Source: Streptomyces albus subsp. albus (GTDB taxonomy: Bacteria > Actinomycetota > Actinomycetes > Streptomycetales > Streptomycetaceae). From it: a stretch of 64,000 nt of DNA. The notes below the pieces were generated by a model. That model ran no database searches and was not told the DNA's origin. It saw only the letters and a program-made list of their open reading frames with translations. The DNA lies in contig NZ_JOID01000001.1 of the NCBI RefSeq assembly GCF_000719865.1, forward strand, positions 186,001-250,000, written 5' to 3'. Both the position numbers and the translations under genes were made by a program. This document shows, in pieces, positions 1 through 7,868 of the stretch. Positions within the stretch are counted from its first letter, which is position 1. Each line of letters starts with the position of its first letter.

Positions 1-127
1 GGAGCTCGTGGAGCGGCATCGCGGGCTCCCCCGCGTCGACTACGCGGAGATGCGCAGGGAAGGAGACGAGTTCTTCGGCTCCGAAGAGCGCGTCGACGAG
101 GACCCGTGGCAGCGCGGCCGTGGCTGA
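1..127 (+). CDS. Antitoxin of a toxin-antitoxin pair, 3' end only
   Basis: Partial gene, cut by the left edge. About 41 codons are visible in the frame whose codons begin at base 2, ending with a TGA at 125-127. The tail is acidic and ends in DEDPWQRGRG. The stop overlaps the GTG start of the following PIN-domain toxin by 8 bases, the usual antitoxin-then-toxin arrangement. No DNA-binding domain is visible because it lies outside the window. Antitoxin identity is inferred from position, overlap and acidic C-terminus, not from a recognised domain. Confidence 0.6.
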   Translation, partial: ELVERHRGLPRVDYAEMRREGDEFFGSEERVDEDPWQRGRG

Positions 128-524
128 CCGCTTCCCCTCCGGGGTCCTGGATACCTGCGTGTACATCGACCTGGGTCTGCTCGATCCCGCCGCCCTGCCC
201 GCCGCTCCCGAGCTCACCGCCATCACCATGGCCGAATTGCAGCAGGGGGTGGCGGTGGCCCAGAACCCCGTGGCCAGGGCCGCGAGGATGGAGAAGCTGG
301 GGGCAGCCGCCGCCGACTTCGACCCCCTGCCCTTCGACGCCGACGCCGCGGCGCGCTACGGCACGCTGGTGTCCCTCACGCTCGCGGCCAACCGCAATCC
401 CCGTCCCCGCAGACTGGACCTGATGATCGCCGCGATCGCCTCCGTCCACGGCTTGCCGTTGTTCACCCGCAACCCGGACGACTTCAAAGGGCTCGACAGC
501 GCGGTGACCGTCGTGACCGTCTGA
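120..524 (+). CDS. PIN-domain ribonuclease toxin (VapC-like)
   Basis: Predicted endoribonuclease of 134 residues, the normal length for VapC toxins. The first acidic residue is Asp11 in VLDTCVYID, a central Glu39 sits in TMAEL, and a third Asp100 lies in RRLDLMIAA. The C-terminal LFTRNPDDF motif (residues 115-122) is typical of PIN toxins. These acidic residues normally bind Mg2+ for cleavage of RNA, often tRNA. The GTG start at 120 was chosen because it overlaps the upstream antitoxin stop, implying translational coupling. The target RNA cannot be read from sequence. Confidence 0.85.
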   Translation: MADRFPSGVLDTCVYIDLGLLDPAALPAAPELTAITMAELQQGVAVAQNPVARAARMEKLGAAAADFDPLPFDADAAARYGTLVSLTLAANRNPRPRRLDLMIAAIASVHGLPLFTRNPDDFKGLDSAVTVVTV

Positions 525-565
525 GCGACCCGGGCCGGTCAGCGACGGGAGCCCCGGAAGCCCTG

Positions 566-1138
566 TCAGCGGACGACGTCGAACACGTTCAGCTGCAGGC
601 CGTTGGCATAGGCGGCGTGCTCGACCAGTTTCAGCTTCTGCGCGTCCTTGTCCGTGGCGCTGAAAAGCCGCTTGCCCGCGCCGAGCAGGAGCGGGAAGAC
701 GAGCAGGTGGTAGCGGTCGACGAGGCCGGCGTCCGAGAGGGCCCGGTTCAGGGAGGCGCTGCCGTGGACGATGATCGGGCCGCCCTCGGTCTTCTTCAGC
801 GCGGCGACCTCGTCGAGCGAGCGCAGGATCGTCGTCTCGCCCCAGTCCGCCACCAGGTCGTCCTCGCCGAGGGTGGTGGACACGACGTACTTCGGCATCG
901 CCTTGTAGTCCGCGAAGTCCTCCATGGCGGGCCACACCGGGCTGAACGCCTGGTAGCTGACGCGGCCCAGCAGCATCGCGGTGGCTTCCCTCTGCTCACG
1001 GTCCTTGATGTCGTACGCCTCGGGGAGAAACTCGACGTCCTTGAAGGTCCACCCGGAGTTGCGGTAGCCGGGCTCGCCGCCCGGGGCTTCCACGACGCCG
1101 TCGAGTGACATGAAGGCCGTGCTGATCAGGGTGCGCAT
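566..1138 (-). CDS. Dihydrofolate reductase-family protein (RibD C-terminal fold)
   Basis: A 190-residue single-domain protein resembling the RibD C-terminal/DHFR-like reductases that are common in actinobacteria. It opens with MRTLISTAFMSLDGVVEAP. The LLGRVSYQAF motif (near residue 56) and GGPIIVHGSASLNRAL (near 119) match the nucleotide-binding parts of this fold. It is expected to be a soluble NADPH-dependent reductase, but the substrate is unknown and many such proteins are unrelated to folate. The ATG is preceded by GAGGAACTGAG. It stands alone, convergent with the toxin gene. Confidence 0.8.
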   Translation of the reverse strand: MRTLISTAFMSLDGVVEAPGGEPGYRNSGWTFKDVEFLPEAYDIKDREQREATAMLLGRVSYQAFSPVWPAMEDFADYKAMPKYVVSTTLGEDDLVADWGETTILRSLDEVAALKKTEGGPIIVHGSASLNRALSDAGLVDRYHLLVFPLLLGAGKRLFSATDKDAQKLKLVEHAAYANGLQLNVFDVVR

Positions 1139-1288
1139 CTCAGTTCCTCGGTGTCTCGTGTCCGGTTCTCGGCAGGCTCGGCCGGCGCGGGTTTCCGCCG
1201 CCCTTGTGGCCGCGGCGCACCAACCATGATCTCTGACCGCCGGTCACGGGAAAACTCATCGGCCGCCGCCCGCCCGTTTCCGTCACCG

Positions 1289-1322
1289 GCGCCCCGGGTC
1301 CCGGTGAGGGGACCCGGGGCGC
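1289..1322 (-). terminator. Stem-loop, probable terminator of the AhpD-like gene
   Basis: Perfect 14-bp inverted repeat (arms 1289-1302 and 1309-1322) with a 6-base loop. It lies 46 bases past the stop of the minus-strand gene at 1368. There is no strong T-run, as is common for Streptomyces terminators. Confidence 0.6.
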
Positions 1323-1367
1323 GTGCCGCCCCCGTGCGCGAGGCGGCGGCCCGGCCGGACGGTCCCG

Positions 1368-1844
1368 CTATCCGTGCTGCCCCGGCCGGTAGTCGCCGGC
1401 GGTGGGCTGCTGGGTGATGACGTTGAGACGGTTGAAGGCGTTGATGAGGGCGATGAAGGACACCAGGACCGTGAGCTGCTCCTCGTCGTAGTGCTTGGCG
1501 GCGTTCGCCCAGACGTCGTCCGGGACACCGCCGGCCGCGTCGGCGATACGGGTGCCCTGTTCGGCCAGCTCCAGCGCGGCGCGTTCGGCCTCGGTGAACA
1601 GCGTGGCCTCCCGCCAGGCCGCGACCAGATGCAGACGGGTGGAGGTCTCACCGGCGGCCAGGGCTTCCTTGGTGTGCATGTCGATGCATCCGGCGCAGCC
1701 GTTGATCTGACTGGCACGGAGCAGCACCAGTTCGCGCGTCGCGGGCGGCAGCGTCGATTCCCCGAGCACCCGCCCCGCCGCGGCGAGGTGCTTCAGGAAG
1801 GTGCCGGCGACCGGGCTGCCGAAGGGGTTCAGGCGAGCTTCCAC
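1368..1844 (-). CDS. Carboxymuconolactone decarboxylase / AhpD-like protein
   Basis: A 158-residue protein of the alkylhydroperoxidase-like (AhpD/CMD) family. The core motif is INGCAGCIDMHTKEAL, with the redox pair Cys-x-x-Cys and downstream His of the family. The middle LVLLRASQINGC and C-terminal LVSFIALINAFNRLNV segments are also typical. The likely role is peroxide or thiol redox chemistry. I chose the GTG start at 1844 because it has AGGAG 8 bases upstream; the reading frame stays open further, but there the sequence is Arg/Pro-rich and not family-like. It is transcribed divergently from the XRE regulator next door. Confidence 0.85.
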   Translation of the reverse strand: MEARLNPFGSPVAGTFLKHLAAAGRVLGESTLPPATRELVLLRASQINGCAGCIDMHTKEALAAGETSTRLHLVAAWREATLFTEAERAALELAEQGTRIADAAGGVPDDVWANAAKHYDEEQLTVLVSFIALINAFNRLNVITQQPTAGDYRPGQHG

Positions 1845-2002
1845 GGTTGCAACTCCTGTTCGTCGTTGGTGACTACACCTCTCGGACGGAACAGCCGGGC
1901 GCGGTGTGACACGACCGCGTGTGACGTGCGCCTCCCCGGCGGTCCGCCGCGACGGCGGCGCCTCCAACGGCGGGCGTTCACGGACGCTCCCGAGCGACCG
2001 GA

Positions 2003-2033
2003 CCCGTACGCAAAGTGATCGTACGGGCACTTT
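2003..2033. promoter_or_regulatory. Overlapping inverted repeats, candidate operator
   Basis: Two interleaved palindromes lie in the divergent intergenic region. CCCGTACG (2003-2010) pairs with CGTACGGG (2020-2027), and AAAGTG (2012-2017) pairs with CACTTT (2028-2033). They sit about 90 bases before the XRE regulator start. Self-regulation by that regulator is an inference. Confidence 0.35.
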
Positions 2034-2119
2034 CAGTGGACAGCGTCCGGAGACCGGCGTCACGCTGGACGGGTTGCCCTGCGGGGAGTTCGCACGTCAA
2101 GCACATGAGGGGGCCGCGC

Positions 2120-3016
2120 ATGACCACCGAGACCACGGAGACCACCGAGAACGACGAGATGACGGGAACCGCGGACGGTGGCGGTGTCGGCGGCTGCTTC
2201 CAGCGGGAGCCCGGCCCGTCGGACAGTCTGCGCACCTTCGGCGCCGTCGTCCAAGCCCTGCGCCAGCACGCCGGGCTCAGCCGGACCGACTTCGGCAAGC
2301 GCGTCAACTTCTCCAAACACACGGTCGAGTCCGTCGAGTTGGGCCGCCGCATGCCCGACCCCGCGTTCGTCGAACGAGCCGATGAGGCGTTGGGCAACAC
2401 CGGCGCCCTGCGCAAAGCCGCCCAGCACCTGACCCGTGGCGAACCGGGACTCGCGTTGTGGTTCCGGCGGTGGGCACGGCTGGAGCGGGACGCGGTGAGC
2501 CTGTGGACGTACGAATGCCGGGTGGTGCCGGGGTTGTTGCAGTCGGAGGCGTATATGCGGGCGCTCTGCGAGAACGAGCTGCCACCCATGTCCGACGAGG
2601 CTGTGGAAGCCACGATCCGGGTCCGGCGGGAGCGACAGCGACTGCTCGCGGAACGTCTGACGACCGCCTTCGACTTCATCGTCGACGAGGCCGTGTTCCA
2701 GCGCCGTATCGGAGGGCCGGAGATCACCCGGGGGATGCTCGACCATGTTCTCGCGGCGGTCGCGCCGAGGAACGTCACCCTCCAGATCATGCCGGCGGCC
2801 TGCGAATACCACGCCTGCCTGGCCGGCCCGCTGCAACTGCTGGAGACTCCTGACGGAAGCTGGCGCGCCTACTCGGAAGGGCAGGAGAACGGCCGCCTGA
2901 TCTCTGTCCCGAAAGCGGTCAGCAGGCTGCACATGCGCTATGCGAGACTGCGTTCGCAGGCCCTCTCCCCCGGGGATTCCGTGGGTCTGTTGCAGCGGAT
3001 GCGAGGAGCCCTATGA
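2120..3016 (+). CDS. XRE-family regulator with DUF5753 domain
   Basis: A 298-residue regulator of a type expanded in Streptomyces. An N-terminal helix-turn-helix lies around residues 35-90 (FGAVVQALRQHAGLSR, then GKRVNFSKHTVESVELGRR). A DUF5753 domain follows to the C-terminus, with LWTYECRVVPGLLQSEAYM as its entry motif. The ATG at 2120 was chosen because GAGGGGGC lies just upstream; another in-frame ATG occurs at 2105. The stop overlaps the next gene by ATGA, forming the usual XRE-DUF397 two-gene unit. S. coelicolor homologues (for example BldB-neighbour and Scr-type pairs) affect development or antibiotic output, but the targets here are unknown. Confidence 0.9.
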   Translation: MTTETTETTENDEMTGTADGGGVGGCFQREPGPSDSLRTFGAVVQALRQHAGLSRTDFGKRVNFSKHTVESVELGRRMPDPAFVERADEALGNTGALRKAAQHLTRGEPGLALWFRRWARLERDAVSLWTYECRVVPGLLQSEAYMRALCENELPPMSDEAVEATIRVRRERQRLLAERLTTAFDFIVDEAVFQRRIGGPEITRGMLDHVLAAVAPRNVTLQIMPAACEYHACLAGPLQLLETPDGSWRAYSEGQENGRLISVPKAVSRLHMRYARLRSQALSPGDSVGLLQRMRGAL

Positions 3017-3201
3017 GCAGCACGACCGGCCTCAACTGGTTCAAGTCCAGCTACAGCACGGCACAGGGCGACAGTTGCGTCGAGGTCGCCATCACGGAAC
3101 GAACAGTCCACGTCCGGGACTCCAAGGACATGACGCTCCCGCACTTCCGCGTCGGCCGGGACGGCTGGGCGCGGTTCGTGCGGTACGCGGCCGCGCGCTG
3201 A
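3013..3201 (+). CDS. DUF397 protein, partner of the XRE regulator
   Basis: A 62-residue DUF397 protein with the signature LNWFKSSYSTAQGDSCVEVA followed by VHVRDSKD and a final DGWARFV block. It overlaps the XRE gene by 4 bases (ATGA), so the two are translationally coupled. DUF397 proteins act with the adjacent XRE regulator in several Streptomyces systems, probably as antagonist or cofactor. The exact biochemical role is not known. Confidence 0.9.
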   Translation: MSSTTGLNWFKSSYSTAQGDSCVEVAITERTVHVRDSKDMTLPHFRVGRDGWARFVRYAAAR

Positions 3202-3206
3202 GCGGC

Positions 3207-3257
3207 GCCGAGGCGTACCGGCGGATTCCCCCAGCGGGGCCGGCGGTACGCCTCGGC
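3207..3257. terminator. Stem-loop between convergent genes
   Basis: A 14-bp perfect inverted repeat (3207-3220 with 3244-3257) with further GC pairing in the 23-base loop. It lies just after the DUF397 stop and before the stop of the opposing lipoprotein gene, so it can end transcription from both sides. Confidence 0.6.
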
Positions 3258-3279
3258 CGTTCACGCCGGCCGTGACCGG

Positions 3280-4293
3280 TTACGAGTAGTTCCAGCGCTG
3301 CCCGTCGGCGCGCTCCTTGCAGTAGATGATCCGTCCGCCCGCGTCGTGCGTCTGCAGGCCGAGGTGCTTGTTGGCGCAGAACTGGCCGGCCCGGTAGCAG
3401 TTGCCCGCCGGGGACATCAGTTCGCACTGGCCGTTCCACTGCCCGGTGTCACCGGAACCGCCCGAGCCACCGGAGCCGCTCCCGGAACCTCCGCCGGACG
3501 AGCTGCCGGTGCCGCTGTCGCGGGCGGGGGCCGGCGGGGTGTAGTCGGGGTCGTTCTTCCGGTCCTTGTAGGTGCCCTTCGCGGAGGGGCAGGAGTCGCC
3601 CTCGACGAGCGTGAGTTCGGCCTTGGTGCCCGGCTTGATGTCGCTGCCGGCCTTGGGGGACTGGAAGCAGACCGTGTAGTCGTCCGGGTCGCTCTCCGCG
3701 TCGTCCGCGGTGACGGTGACGTCCCTGTACGCCGAGCCGGCACTGATGTCGTCCTCGTCCAGCCCGGCCTTGGTCAGCGCCGTAACGGCCTTGGCGTAGA
3801 CCGTGCCGGTGACGTCGGGGGTCTTGGGCCACGTCAGCGGGCCGCCGTCCTTCTTCGGGCAGAGGGCACCCTCTTCGACGGCTCCGTAGTCGACCGTGCC
3901 GTAGCCGATGTCCTCGAAGCAGACCTTCCAGCTTCCGGACGGCTCGGCGTCACCCTTGCTGGCGTTGTGCGCGGACGCGGTGTACCCGGCGGCCTCCGCC
4001 GCCTTGCGCGCCTTCCCGAGCGTCGTTCCCTTCTGGGAGGACATCCGCTCCGGCTGGGCCGTCACGGTCGTGGTGGCCGTCGCGGTGACTGTCTTCCTCG
4101 GCTCCGCCTGCGGATCTCCTCCCCCGCACGCGCCGAGCAGAGCGACGGCCAGCACGCCGAGGACAGCGGATCTCCCGCGCGTCACGGCACGGCCGGCTAT
4201 CCGCTCCGCCCTGCCCGCGAAACGTCCCGCCCCCGGCCGTCCGTGGATCCGCTGTCCCCGCCGTGCGTTCCGTCCGGCATGAAGGTGTGTCAT
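3280..4293 (-). CDS. Lipoprotein with two PASTA-like repeats
   Basis: A 337-residue exported protein. A long Arg-rich N-terminus precedes a hydrophobic stretch ending in the lipobox LLGAC (Cys56). Two PASTA-like repeats follow, at about 84-150 (TTLGKARKAAEAAGYTA) and 160-235 (VYAKAVTALTKAGLDEDDI). A Gly/Ser linker and a Cys-containing C-terminal module (GQCELMSPAGNCYRAGQFC) complete it. PASTA modules usually bind peptidoglycan fragments or beta-lactams, so it probably sits at the outer face of the membrane and touches cell wall. The ATG has AGGGGGG 5 bases upstream. The long basic n-region is unusual; a GTG near codon 38 is an alternative start. Confidence 0.75.
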   Translation of the reverse strand: MTHLHAGRNARRGQRIHGRPGAGRFAGRAERIAGRAVTRGRSAVLGVLAVALLGACGGGDPQAEPRKTVTATATTTVTAQPERMSSQKGTTLGKARKAAEAAGYTASAHNASKGDAEPSGSWKVCFEDIGYGTVDYGAVEEGALCPKKDGGPLTWPKTPDVTGTVYAKAVTALTKAGLDEDDISAGSAYRDVTVTADDAESDPDDYTVCFQSPKAGSDIKPGTKAELTLVEGDSCPSAKGTYKDRKNDPDYTPPAPARDSGTGSSSGGGSGSGSGGSGGSGDTGQWNGQCELMSPAGNCYRAGQFCANKHLGLQTHDAGGRIIYCKERADGQRWNYS

Positions 4294-4673
4294 CGGTCCC
4301 CCCTGATGGTTCTTTTCGCGCGGAGGGAGCTCGGCCGGGCGGAGCCGCGCCGGGACGCGTGATGCGCGATGCGCACCGCCGCTTCACCGGCTCTCCGTTC
4401 ACCGGCGGCTTGTCCCGGCACGCCGAATCGCTCCCGCTCCTTCCACGGAGCAGGGAGCACGGCGCGCGTCCACCGCACACAGTGTCGTCAACTGCGCGGT
4501 AGGCTAACAGGTGTTGACACAGTCAATGAGCATTACGTCAGAACCAGATGATGATTCGGGTGCGGGCGAACGCAGGCAGGGCAGAACAAGGGGGAAGAAG
4601 GGGGCGGGCGGCCTCGCCCGCAGGCGTGTCCGGCCCGCCGCCCGGCTGCGCGGGCGGCGGGCCGGTGGCCGGT
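4294..4673. other. 380-base non-coding stretch
   Basis: This holds the promoter region of the PASTA lipoprotein gene on the minus strand and the terminator of the AMIN-like gene at 4630-4665. Near 4500-4560 there is an AT-richer patch with a small palindrome, TTGAC-ACA-GTCAA, at 4514-4526. It gives a TTGACT hexamer on the minus strand that could be a -35 element, but no matching -10 at proper spacing was found. No gene is supported. Confidence 0.5.
4630..4665 (-). terminator. Stem-loop after the AMIN-like gene
   Basis: Perfect 15-bp inverted repeat (4630-4644 with 4651-4665), 6-base loop, starting 8 bases past the stop of the minus-strand gene at 4674. Confidence 0.65.
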
Positions 4674-5231
4674 TCACCAGGTGTGCGCCACGTCGACCAC
4701 CAGGTGGTCGGCCGTCTGGAAGACCCGGAACGGCAGCCGGGCGCGGACGCCCAGCCCCACCTGGGTCTGGCCCTCGAAGCTGCCCGCGACCACGACGTCC
4801 CGGAAGGTCCGGTATCCGTCGACGTTCAGCCTCACGCCCGGGAGGGTCGGCTCCATCGTCTCCGGGTCGTAAGCGGGCGCGAAGGCCACGACCTCCAGGA
4901 TCGCGCCGCCCTTGACCGGAATCAGATCACCGGATCCGTCCTGGCGCAGTTGGCTGACGTAGCGGACGTAGTAGCCGATCCGGTCGGCGGCCGTACCGTC
5001 GATGTCGAAGACCAGACGGTCGTAGCAGTCGTGCCGTCCGCTCCTGATGTTCACCAGCGGCTTGTAGTCGGAGTCCCACTCTGCCTTGACCCCGCTCCCC
5101 CAGGTCACGGAGCATTCCCCGGCCGGTGCCCGTGCCGGTGCCGGCCCCGCACCCGCGGCCGGTGTCGTGGTCGCCGCCAGACCGGCGAAGGCCAGTATCA
5201 GCGCGGCCAGTGTGCCGCTCAGTCGTCGCAT
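4674..5231 (-). CDS. Secreted AMIN-like domain protein
   Basis: A 185-residue secreted protein. The start MRRLSGTLAALILAFAGLA is a standard signal peptide with likely cleavage near residues 27-30. The mature part carries HDCYDRLVFDIDG, a run of beta-strand-like segments, and ends in TADHLVVDVAHTW. This layout matches the Streptomyces AMIN-like secreted and lipoprotein family, whose function is not established; AMIN domains elsewhere localise proteins to the cell wall. I chose the ATG at 5231 (GGGGGG just upstream) over an earlier in-frame ATG because only it exposes the signal peptide. Confidence 0.75.
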   Translation of the reverse strand: MRRLSGTLAALILAFAGLAATTTPAAGAGPAPARAPAGECSVTWGSGVKAEWDSDYKPLVNIRSGRHDCYDRLVFDIDGTAADRIGYYVRYVSQLRQDGSGDLIPVKGGAILEVVAFAPAYDPETMEPTLPGVRLNVDGYRTFRDVVVAGSFEGQTQVGLGVRARLPFRVFQTADHLVVDVAHTW

Positions 5232-5378
5232 GACTACCCCCCAGTAGTTGTCTGTACCTCTGCAACCGGTAAGACCAGGGGCTCCCTTGAATTGTTGCCC
5301 GGCATACCGGCCAACCTGCCGCGGTCCGTGAACCGGGCGCACGGGACCGGGCTCGCGGCCCCGAACCCACGCAAAAGA

Positions 5379-5417
5379 CCGCGGGCCGGGGAGACTGTCC
5401 GTCTCCCCGGCCCGCGG
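5379..5417 (-). terminator. Intrinsic terminator of tRNA-Val(CAC)
   Basis: Perfect 17-bp stem (5379-5395 with 5401-5417), 5-base loop. On the minus strand it is followed by TCTTTTGC, giving a short T-run. It begins 8 bases after the tRNA 3' end. Confidence 0.85.
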
Positions 5418-5424
5418 CCGGTGG

Positions 5425-5496
5425 TGGGCGATACTGGGTTCGAACCAGTGACCTCTTCGGTGTGAACGAAGCGCTCTCCCGCTGAGCTAATCGCCC
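5425..5496 (-). tRNA. tRNA-Val, anticodon CAC
   Basis: A 72-base tRNA gene without encoded CCA. The acceptor stem GGGCGAT pairs with ATCGCCC, discriminator A. The anticodon loop is TTCACAC between CTTCG and CGAAG, so the anticodon is CAC, reading GTG. The T-loop GGTTCGAACC is intact. Valine GTG is among the commonest codons in this genome type. The D arm and variable region match the three tRNA-Val(GAC) genes at 12.6-12.9 kb. Confidence 0.97.
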
Positions 5497-5509
5497 GGGC
5501 GCGGGCCCA

Positions 5510-5537
5510 ACATTACCGCACGCCGGGGCCTGCTCAG
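5510..5537 (-). promoter_or_regulatory. Candidate promoter of tRNA-Val(CAC)
   Basis: On the minus strand, CTGAGC (5537-5532), a 16-base spacer and TAATGT (5515-5510) lie 14 bases before the tRNA 5' end. The -35 is only a fair match. Confidence 0.4.
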
Positions 5538-5548
5538 GACCGCTGTCG

Positions 5549-6085
5549 CTACCAGGCCACGTCCCACGGCATCCGGAAGCCGAACTCCCAGACGTAGTAG
5601 CCGCAGCCGGCCGCGGCGATCACACCGCCGGTGATCGTCAGGATGATGTTCCGCCGCCGCACCCTGGGGTCGAGCGCCTTCTTGGCGGCCTCCTTGACCT
5701 TCCGCTTCGTCCACCGCAGCACCAGCTGGGCCCAGACGAACTCGGTCGCCCAGATCGCCATACCGGCGAATATCACGACCCAGCCGGGCCCGGGCAGAAC
5801 GAGCATGGCGGCCCCGGCGGCCACGACCGCGAGGCCGACCAGGAACACCCCGACCTGCCAGCTCAGATGGAGCGGCCGGGAGGCCCGGATGAAGCGCGGG
5901 GCCCGAGAGCCGAGCCGGTGCTCGCCCCCGCCCTCCGGATCAGACTCCACTTCCGCCTCCGGCCCCGGCTCCGTTCTCGTCCCGACCACCGTCGCACTCC
6001 GGGCCCCGCTCCGCACCTCGGCGGCCGCGGCACCGGCCGGCGCCGGACCGACGACCCCCCGGCGCCCGTCACTCTCCGCATCCAT
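5549..6085 (-). CDS. Membrane protein with PGPGW motif (TIGR02611 family)
   Basis: A 178-residue membrane protein. About 70 polar, disordered residues precede two membrane helices that flank the family-defining PGPGW motif at residues 98-102. A basic loop (RWTKRKVKEAAKKALDPRVRRR) and a final helix follow. It belongs to the actinobacterial PGPGW transmembrane family, whose function is unknown. It is transcribed away from ssgB. The start ATG at 6085 has only a weak upstream GTAGG. Confidence 0.85.
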   Translation of the reverse strand: MDAESDGRRGVVGPAPAGAAAAEVRSGARSATVVGTRTEPGPEAEVESDPEGGGEHRLGSRAPRFIRASRPLHLSWQVGVFLVGLAVVAAGAAMLVLPGPGWVVIFAGMAIWATEFVWAQLVLRWTKRKVKEAAKKALDPRVRRRNIILTITGGVIAAAGCGYYVWEFGFRMPWDVAW

Positions 6086-6273
6086 GGATCAAACCTACCG
6101 GACACCCCGGCGCGGCCGGAACGGTCGTGAGTATGACCGAAGACTCCTCCATACGGGTTACGCAAAGGCCCGTAAAAGGGTCAGAGGGGTTTACAACCGG
6201 ACCCTCGGTGGCATGTCGATTTCGCCGACGTGCGAATCCCCGAGCGCACACTGAGCGAAAGGCCATGGCGCTT

Positions 6274-6687
6274 ATGAACACCACGGTCAGCTGCGAGCTG
6301 CACCTGCGCCTCGTTGTGTCGAGCGAATCCTCCCTGCCTGTCCCGGCGGGCCTGCGGTATGACACGGCCGATCCCTACGCCGTGCACGCCACCTTCCACA
6401 CCGGAGCCGAGGAAACCGTCGAGTGGGTGTTCGCCCGCGACCTCCTCGCCGAGGGGCTGCACCGGCCCACCGGCACCGGCGACGTCCGGGTGTGGCCATC
6501 CCGCAGCCACGGGCAGGGGGTCGTCTGCATCGCCCTGAGCTCACCGGAGGGCGAAGCACTGCTCGAAGCCCCGGCGCGGGCGCTGGAATCCTTCCTCAAG
6601 CGGACGGACGCCGCGGTGCCGCCCGGCACCGAACACCGGCACTTCGACCTCGACACCGAACTCTCCCACATCCTCGCGGAGAGCTGA
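6274..6687 (+). CDS. ssgB: SsgB, sporulation cell-division protein
   Basis: The 137-residue SsgA-like protein begins MNTTVSCELHLRLVVSSESS, which I recognise as the almost invariant SsgB sequence of Streptomyces. SsgB is recruited by SsgA to future septum sites in aerial hyphae and in turn recruits FtsZ, fixing where spores form. Two ATGs are possible. The one at 6274 gives the known 137-residue length and an AAAGG site 11 bases upstream, whereas the one at 6265 is too close to it. The gene is monocistronic, ending in a strong hairpin. In S. coelicolor it is under the stress/development sigma factor SigH; I could not identify a clear matching promoter here. Confidence 0.97.
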   Translation: MNTTVSCELHLRLVVSSESSLPVPAGLRYDTADPYAVHATFHTGAEETVEWVFARDLLAEGLHRPTGTGDVRVWPSRSHGQGVVCIALSSPEGEALLEAPARALESFLKRTDAAVPPGTEHRHFDLDTELSHILAES

Positions 6688-6799
6688 GGAGGCAGGAATC
6701 GCGGGTCAGCCACCCGCAGCAACGCAACCGCTCACCGCTCAAGCCGTCCGACTCGGGGCGACGGCTCGGGCCCGGACCAGCGCAGGACCGCGAACGACA

Positions 6800-6836
6800 G
6801 CGCCCTCCACCACGGTGGCTCCGCGGTGGAGGGCGC
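6800..6836 (+). terminator. Stem-loop after ssgB
   Basis: Perfect 12-bp inverted repeat (6800-6811 with 6825-6836), 13-base loop, about 110 bases past the ssgB stop and before the CGNR gene. Confidence 0.6.
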
Positions 6837-6912
6837 CGTCGCGCCCGGCGAGCCGCTAGAGTCGGCCGGCATCCGAAGAGGAAGCCGCCGACCACCGGCC
6901 AGGGAGCGATCC

Positions 6913-7473
6913 GTGCTGATCAACCACGACACCCGGTGCGCGCTCGACAGCGTCATCGATCTCGTGAACACCTCGGGGGAGGGCGACGAGCCCGACGCCC
7001 TCCAGGACCTCGCGGACCTCCACCGCTTCGTCCGCCGCCACGACATCAGCGACGTGGGCACCCTCGGCGCGGAGGACCTCGCCGCCGTACGGGACGTCCG
7101 CGCCCGCTTCGCGGAGGTCTTCGCCGCCGGAGGCACCGCGGAGGCCGCACGCCTGCTCAACGCCATGGTGGCGGCCGCCGGCACCACGCCCCGGCTGACC
7201 GACCACGACGGCTACGACTGGCACATCCACTACTTCGCGCCGGGCTCCTCAATAGCGGACCACCTCGCCGCCGACGGGGGCATGGCCCTCGCCTTCCTCG
7301 TCGTGGCCGGCGAGCGGGAGCGGCTGCGGCGCTGCGAGGCCCCGGACTGCCGCCGGGCCTTCGTCGACCTCTCCCGCAACCGCTCGCGCCGCTACTGCGA
7401 CAGCCGCACCTGCGGCAACCGGCTGCACGTGGCCGCCTACCGGGCCCGGCGCCGGGAGGCCGCGGAACAGTGA
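6913..7473 (+). CDS. CGNR zinc-finger protein (ABATE domain)
   Basis: A 186-residue putative stress regulator. The N-terminal ABATE-type domain begins LINHDTRCALDSVIDLVNT. The C-terminus carries the CGNR zinc ribbon: RRCEAPDCRRAFVD, then RRYCDSRTCGNR, giving four zinc-binding Cys and the family-naming CGNR. Such proteins are thought to bind nucleic acid. The GTG at 6913 was chosen over an earlier in-frame ATG because AGGGAG sits 6 bases upstream and the family usually starts here. It ends convergent with a small membrane-protein gene. Confidence 0.88.
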   Translation: MLINHDTRCALDSVIDLVNTSGEGDEPDALQDLADLHRFVRRHDISDVGTLGAEDLAAVRDVRARFAEVFAAGGTAEAARLLNAMVAAAGTTPRLTDHDGYDWHIHYFAPGSSIADHLAADGGMALAFLVVAGERERLRRCEAPDCRRAFVDLSRNRSRRYCDSRTCGNRLHVAAYRARRREAAEQ

Positions 7474-7519
7474 GCCCGGCGGGCTCCCGGGACGGCGGGC
7501 GCGGGCCGGAACCGGGGCC

Positions 7520-7780
7520 TCACCACCGGTGGAGACCGAAGAGGTCGTAGACGGCGCCGAAGAGCAGCAGGGAGCCGATGACGGTGAGGAAGAGCATCAG
7601 CGGCGGCTGGGAGAGCGCGTAGAGGCAGCCGCGGCTCTCGGAGGGCGCGGCGGGCACGACGGGCGCGGCGGATTCGACGGGTTCGGCGGGTTCGGCGGCG
7701 AGCGGAACGGGGCTCCGGGGGCTCGGCTCTGCGCAGGTCAGGGGTGGTTCGGTGGCCCGAAGGGCAAGGTCGTCTTTCAT
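7520..7780 (-). CDS. Small membrane protein of unknown function
   Basis: An 86-residue protein beginning MKDDLALRATEPPLTCAEPS. A Pro/Ala-rich middle is followed by one hydrophobic C-terminal segment, PPLMLFLTVIGSLLLFGAVY, ending LFGLHRW. I do not recognise a family beyond conserved Streptomyces hypothetical proteins. No strong ribosome site is visible; a GTG 21 bases earlier is an alternative start. The single C-terminal helix suggests a tail-anchored protein. Confidence 0.55.
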   Translation of the reverse strand: MKDDLALRATEPPLTCAEPSPRSPVPLAAEPAEPVESAAPVVPAAPSESRGCLYALSQPPLMLFLTVIGSLLLFGAVYDLFGLHRW

Positions 7781-7868
7781 CTCGGGCAGATGATGACGCA
7801 CGCGCGGCCACGCACAACGCCAAGACGCCGGAATTCACCCGGAGTTCAAATGTTCTCGGCTCTACTTT

